37,073 bases of DNA from a bacterium (GTDB taxonomy: Bacteria > Verrucomicrobiota > Verrucomicrobiia > Limisphaerales > UBA8199), in the NCBI GenBank assembly GCA_021784555.1, contig JAJYHY010000040.1:1-37073 (forward strand), given 5' to 3'. Positions 33,205 through 37,073 of the stretch are shown piece after piece; the first letter of the stretch is position 1, and every line of letters starts with the position of its first letter. The notes under the pieces are model-generated. The model was given only the letters and a program-made list of their open reading frames with translations. It was not told the origin of the DNA and made no database searches. Both the position numbers and the translations under genes were made by a program.

Positions 33205-34053
33205 GTGCAGAAGAAGAAAACACACTCCCAAGCCAGTTTGGTCCAGAGCGGCCCGGCGCCAAAGGCGGGTGCGATTGCCATTGGGGCACACCCCGACGAC
33301 ATCGAGTTTCTCATGGCGGGAACCCTCCTGCTGCTCAAAGAGGCCGGGTTCGAGATTCATTACCTAACCCTGGCTAGCGGCAACTGTGGCAGCGCCCAGT
33401 ATAACGGCGCGGCCACCCGCCAGATCCGGAACACCGAAGCGCGAACCGCGGCGGGCATCCTCGGCGCGGTTTTTCACCCCAGCCTGACCGATGACCTGGA
33501 AATCCTCTATAACCTGACTCTGCTTCGCGCGCTGGCCGCCGTCATCCGCCACACCAGGCCGTCGATTGTCTTGACCCACTCGCCCGAAGATTACATGGAG
33601 GACCATACCACCACGAGCCGGTTGGCGGTAACGGCGGCCTTTGCGCGGGGAATGCCCAATTTTGAGACCGTGCCCGAGCGCCGCGCCGTGGAGGGCGAAG
33701 TGACCGTGTATCACGCCATGCCTTATGGACTGCGAGACGGGATGCGGCGCCGAATCGTGCCGGAGGCCTTTGTGGATACCGGTTCGGTGCATAAGACCAA
33801 ACATGCCGCCCTGGCGGCGCACGCCAGCCAGCACCATTGGCTGGATGTCAGTCAGGGGGTGAACTCTTACCTCCTTTCGATGGAGGACATGTCCCTGGAG
33901 GTAGGGCGCATGTCAGGGGCCTTTAAACACGCCGAAGGTTGGCGGCGCCATTTGCACCTGGGTTTCTCGGCGGCGCCGCGCGACCCGCTGGCCGAAGCGC
34001 TGGGAACGAGATACGCGCGCAATGCGGCCTACGAGCAGGGCCTGGCCTCATGA
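33205..34053 (+). CDS. PIG-L/LmbE-family deacetylase
   Basis: 282 aa from GTG 33205. The zinc-dependent PIG-L fold is shown by GAIAIGAHPDDIEFLMAGTL (H29, D31, D32) and HSPEDYMEDHTTTSRL (H125, D129, D133, H134), which supply the metal and catalytic residues. The family removes acetyl groups from GlcNAc-containing conjugates such as bacillithiol or mycothiol precursors, or from other glycosides. Several N-terminal residues precede the fold, without a signal peptide. The substrate is not identifiable from neighbours. It ends 104 bp before the convergent histidine-kinase gene, with a palindromic element between. Confidence 0.94.
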   Translation: MQKKKTHSQASLVQSGPAPKAGAIAIGAHPDDIEFLMAGTLLLLKEAGFEIHYLTLASGNCGSAQYNGAATRQIRNTEARTAAGILGAVFHPSLTDDLEILYNLTLLRALAAVIRHTRPSIVLTHSPEDYMEDHTTTSRLAVTAAFARGMPNFETVPERRAVEGEVTVYHAMPYGLRDGMRRRIVPEAFVDTGSVHKTKHAALAAHASQHHWLDVSQGVNSYLLSMEDMSLEVGRMSGAFKHAEGWRRHLHLGFSAAPRDPLAEALGTRYARNAAYEQGLAS

Positions 34054-34060
34054 GGCGCGC

Positions 34061-34143
34061 AAGGCGTCGGGGTCAGTCCCACACCTTTGTCCGCCAACTC
34101 GCCTTCCACTCCCGCGGAAAAAGTGAGGACCGACCCCGACGCC
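34061..34143. repeat. REP-like palindromic element, copy C
   Basis: The left arm is GGCGTCGGGGTCAGTCCC plus TTTGTCCGC. The right arm is GCGGAAAAAGTGAGGACCGA plus CCCCGACGCC. It is in the same orientation as copy A. A C-G pair found in copies A and B (CCGGGG/CCCCGG) is a T-A pair here (TCGGGG/CCCCGA), so the stem is kept by a compensatory change. It sits between two convergent genes, where it could act as a bidirectional terminator. Confidence 0.88.
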
Positions 34144-34156
34144 GGAGGAGCGAGTT

Positions 34157-35851
34157 TTACGGCGCCGGCGAGTGCCGAGAGGCTTCGAGCGCCGGTTCAT
34201 TCGTTGCCGGGAGAGAAAAGAAGAAGGTGGAGCCTTTGGCGGGGGTTGATTCCACCCAAATGTGTCCGCCATGCCGTTCCACGATGCGTTTGCAGATGGC
34301 CAGGCCCATCCCGGTGCCGGGGTATTCGCGGCGCGTGTGCAGGCGCTGGAAGATCACGAAAATGCGCTCGAATTCCTTGGGGTTGATGCCAATGCCATTA
34401 TCTCGCACGAAAAAGACCCAATGCGCGTCGCGCTGGCTAGCGCCCACTTCGATGCGAGGCGGCTCCGTGCCGTGGAACTTTAGCCCGTTGCCGATGAGGT
34501 TCTGAAAGACCCGGGTAAGCTGCGCGCCGTCGCCAAACACGCGAGGCAGGGTCTTGTGCGACACCTCCGCTCCGCTTTCCTCGATGGCCACCTTCAAGTT
34601 CGATATGGCGGCGCTGAATACGTCCTCGGCCTCAATCGGTTCGAGAGAGGCCCCCCGCACTTCCACCCGGGAGTACTCGAGCAACCCTTGGATAAGAGTC
34701 CGCATACGCTGGGCCCCGTCAACCGCGAAGCGAACGAACCCACGGCCCTGGTCATCCAGGGCGGCTCCGTGCCGCTCGGTCAGCAGTTGCAAATAGCTGG
34801 TGACCATGCGCAAGGGCTCACTCAGGTCGTGCGAGGCGACGTAAGCAAATTGTTGCAAATCGGCGTTTGAACGCTGGAGATTAGCGGTGGCACGGCGGAG
34901 TTGCTCCTCGGCGCACCGAGTGGCTCGATGCTGCGCCGCCATCCGCCGCTCCGCCCGCCCTCGCTCCATATCGACCACGTAGAGCAACCGCGCATTCCAC
35001 CAAATGAGGCCGGCAAAGATGACGATGCTCAGGGCCGCGAAGATTGCCAGGGCAAATTCCTGCCGATAGTATCCGGCGTGCTCTCCGTAGAGCAATACCG
35101 CCCCCAGGAGCCACGGAATGCAGATGGCCATCGGCAGGAGGCGGCGCGCGACCGCGCCGCCCGTCGTGCCGCTGGTGATGACCCCCATCAAGCCCCGGTC
35201 GGGACGGGCGGTCAGAAACCCGGTGCAGAACAAGGCAAATGCCACCGCCGTGTCGAGCGACATCGGAAGCGACGCGCCAAATCGGTAGAAATAGAGAACG
35301 CGGTAGGTGTACCCCACCAAAGCGAAGAGGGCGATCACTGCCGCGATTAGCACCGAGACTTGTGCCGGGCGAAACCGGCGGCGAGTCTCGAAGCCCGAGA
35401 AGGAAAGTGCCAGGCCGCACAGGACAAAGCCGGCCGCGCTGTTTGGGGCGATTTCGTTTTGCGGATAGATTTCCAGGGCGTTTACTCGGCTCGCGAAGAG
35501 GAGCTGATCGATATGAAGCGGGAGCACACCCGCATAGTCCACCAATCTCAAAACCCCCATCAACACCACCACGCCGCCCAGCAACCGGCCGACCATATCC
35601 TTGCCTTCCGGAGCCACGGTCTTCTTCCAGGCAAGCCGGAGCAACCCCGCTCCCAGCAAGATGAACAGCAGTGCGGTGACGGGATTCATCGCCGTCAACG
35701 CGGGAAAGAGCTCGACCAACGCCACAATGCCCAGGCTCCACCCCAGCAGCACCAAGCACCCCATTAGCGTCACGGCGACACTCGCGGCCCTAGCCACGAT
35801 GCCGGCCCACCGGCGCGGCTTGCTCATCGGCGAACTGATTCTCACGGCCAT
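34157..35851 (-). CDS. Membrane sensor histidine kinase
   Basis: 564 aa. The N-terminal half (~20-290) carries about eight TM helices with short loops, including VALVELFPALTAMNPVTALL and FAALSIVIFAGLIWW, so sensing is probably within or near the membrane. A coiled linker leads to a HisKA domain with the phospho-acceptor H341 in VASHDLSEPLRMVTSYLQLL. The HATPase domain shows the N box NLIGNGLKFHG, G1 DNGIGI, F box ERIFVIFQRLH and G2 GTGMGLAICK. The kinase core resembles phytochrome-type or PAS-linked kinases of the HWE-free HisKA group. No response regulator is adjacent, so the partner is elsewhere. The start at 35851 is supported by the basic residues before TM1. Confidence 0.94.
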   Translation of the reverse strand: MAVRISSPMSKPRRWAGIVARAASVAVTLMGCLVLLGWSLGIVALVELFPALTAMNPVTALLFILLGAGLLRLAWKKTVAPEGKDMVGRLLGGVVVLMGVLRLVDYAGVLPLHIDQLLFASRVNALEIYPQNEIAPNSAAGFVLCGLALSFSGFETRRRFRPAQVSVLIAAVIALFALVGYTYRVLYFYRFGASLPMSLDTAVAFALFCTGFLTARPDRGLMGVITSGTTGGAVARRLLPMAICIPWLLGAVLLYGEHAGYYRQEFALAIFAALSIVIFAGLIWWNARLLYVVDMERGRAERRMAAQHRATRCAEEQLRRATANLQRSNADLQQFAYVASHDLSEPLRMVTSYLQLLTERHGAALDDQGRGFVRFAVDGAQRMRTLIQGLLEYSRVEVRGASLEPIEAEDVFSAAISNLKVAIEESGAEVSHKTLPRVFGDGAQLTRVFQNLIGNGLKFHGTEPPRIEVGASQRDAHWVFFVRDNGIGINPKEFERIFVIFQRLHTRREYPGTGMGLAICKRIVERHGGHIWVESTPAKGSTFFFSLPATNEPALEASRHSPAP

Positions 35852-35934
35852 CCCTTTACCATACCCGTCATCGTGCCCCGATTGGGCGGGCTACTTCAAT
35901 CTACTCCCTCCGGCCGCGTGGCGCATCCGCCAAC

Positions 35935-37011
35935 TTACGCCCGCCGGACGCGCTGTTTCCAGATCAACTGCCGGTTAATGTTGTGAGCCAATTTGTAATG
36001 CCGGATATGGTCCTTGAGGGGCGCGCCCAGGATTTCGATCCGTTTCAGGTCGGTTTCGCCCATTCCGGTCTGGCCACAGAAGTTGAGATAGCCGACATCC
36101 GCGAAGTCGATGCCCATCAGCTCAATGCCTACCCGGTCCGCCGCCAGCCAATCCTGGCTGACGACACAGACACGCTGCTCCACGGGTTGCCCACCCACCG
36201 GGCCATTGCCTTCCATCCCCCGGTAGCCATCAATGACGGCCAGTTCCGGGTGAAGCCGGCGCGCCAGCGTGTAGAGGTTGTAGTTAATGCCGCGGAAACC
36301 GCTGCCATGAATCACCGGTTTGTCCGACCTGGCGCCCGGCCTTGCGCCAGGGCCCCAGCCGAATCCCGCGTCCTTGATTCCGGCGCCCACCACGATGTTC
36401 TTCAGCGATAACGTGGCGACCACACGGTCGTGGGTCTTGAGCTTGGCCGCCGAGATGATGAAGTTATTCGGGTCCAGCAACACCTTGGACATGCGGCATG
36501 GATGCGGACGGAAATCGGTTTCGTCAAAGCAATAGACAATCTGGCTGGGCTCCTGGTCCAGGTCCATCAAGCGCGCACCGTACTTGGCAGCCACTTTGTC
36601 GTAGCCGTAATTGGTAAAGCCCTCCAGGGTAGGACCGTCGCCCGCGGATTCGGCAATCACCACGTCCTTGCAGCCTATCGAGGCGAGGAACTCCAGAATC
36701 CCTTCGATATTGGCGGCATGGGTGGCGGCCAGTTGATGGTGGGTGGCGACATCATTGGGTTTTATGATGACGCGCTTGCTCCCGATAGCTCGCGCGATGC
36801 TTTTCTCGAAGGTCTTCAGCCCTCTATAGGCCAAATCCGCCCGGTCATCCCCGGCGGTCAAGGCGACGCGGCTTTGAATCTGTTCTTGTGGAGTGCCGGG
36901 CTCCGAACCGTAGCTCTTGGTCAGGCTCCAAGGCGCGAGCAGGCTTGCGGCTCCGCCCAACAGCGAAGCACGGATAAATTGGCGCCGGGAGGTTCCGAGA
37001 TGGGTGTTCAT
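35935..37011 (-). CDS. Tat-exported DUF362-domain protein
   Basis: 358 aa. A twin-arginine signal (SRRQFIRASLLGGAASLLAP) indicates export in folded form. The DUF362 body includes KRVIIKPNDVATHHQLAATH, CKDVVIAESAGDGPT, then LKTHDRVVATLSLKNIVVG and ELAVIDGYRGMEGNGPVGG. The last is the typical DUF362 Asp-rich/Gly pattern. No CX2CX2CX3C ferredoxin cluster is present, unlike some relatives fused to Fe-S domains. The biochemical role of the family is not settled. It ends with a basic tail (WKQRVRRA). The kinase gene lies downstream on the same strand after an 83-bp gap. Confidence 0.9.
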   Translation of the reverse strand: MNTHLGTSRRQFIRASLLGGAASLLAPWSLTKSYGSEPGTPQEQIQSRVALTAGDDRADLAYRGLKTFEKSIARAIGSKRVIIKPNDVATHHQLAATHAANIEGILEFLASIGCKDVVIAESAGDGPTLEGFTNYGYDKVAAKYGARLMDLDQEPSQIVYCFDETDFRPHPCRMSKVLLDPNNFIISAAKLKTHDRVVATLSLKNIVVGAGIKDAGFGWGPGARPGARSDKPVIHGSGFRGINYNLYTLARRLHPELAVIDGYRGMEGNGPVGGQPVEQRVCVVSQDWLAADRVGIELMGIDFADVGYLNFCGQTGMGETDLKRIEILGAPLKDHIRHYKLAHNINRQLIWKQRVRRA

Positions 37012-37073
37012 GAGTTTTCTTTTGTGTTGTAAGTGTTAGGTAACGGCTCAGGCCAAGCTGCAGAACACATGCG

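Overview
The window looks like a chromosomal stretch of a Verrucomicrobiota bacterium, probably of the Pedosphaera/Limisphaerales type. This is inferred from the high GC, weak Shine-Dalgarno sites, very large secreted proteins that combine NHL repeats, chitobiase C-terminal-like domains and a thrombospondin-3-like tail, and abundant short-period tandem repeats. No rRNA, tRNA, phage gene or CRISPR array was seen.

Layout. (1) 1-7185, minus strand: an exopolysaccharide operon read leftwards, with a Wzc-like chain-length protein, a NodB-type deacetylase, an AlgD-like sugar-nucleotide dehydrogenase, a GT4 glycosyltransferase and a helical-barrel protein cut by the window edge. (2) 7201-8101: long divergent spacer. 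(3) 8102-10286, plus: hisD overlapping a UbiA-family membrane prenyltransferase gene. (4) 10444-11192: a decayed Rpn/YhgA-like nuclease gene carrying a perfect 43-bp tandem duplication. (5) 11291-14116: a zf-HC2 protein (minus), an unknown membrane protein, a small four-cysteine protein and fmt. (6) 14220-15398, minus: a secreted propeller-like repeat protein. (7) 15590-27042, plus: a GH5-like protein, a secretin, and two giant modular secreted proteins (1343 and 1231 aa). The secretin and first giant gene are 23 bp apart. (8) 27018-31654, minus: a RelE-like toxin remnant with its antitoxin, a DUF971 protein, a class V aminotransferase, a small membrane protein and an M13 peptidase. (9) 31804-32728, plus: a composite Phd antitoxin with a PIN toxin. 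(10) 33205-37011: a PIG-L deacetylase (plus), then a membrane histidine kinase and a Tat-exported DUF362 protein (minus).

The most unusual content falls into two groups. The first is a secretin locus followed by two giant proteins that each contain two cohesin-like sandwiches around a dockerin-like segment; it could be a dedicated surface-display system, but this is inference. The second is a repeat landscape: (a) heptanucleotide tandem repeats read in frame inside three unrelated proteins, (b) three copies of an ~83-bp palindromic element with a compensatory base change, one of which supplies the end of a protein, and (c) a 178-bp MITE-like element.

How the genes may cooperate: region 1 fits synthesis and modification of a uronate-containing envelope polysaccharide, and region 7 fits export and display of surface proteins. 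Housekeeping genes (hisD, fmt) sit among two toxin-antitoxin loci and one nuclease relic.
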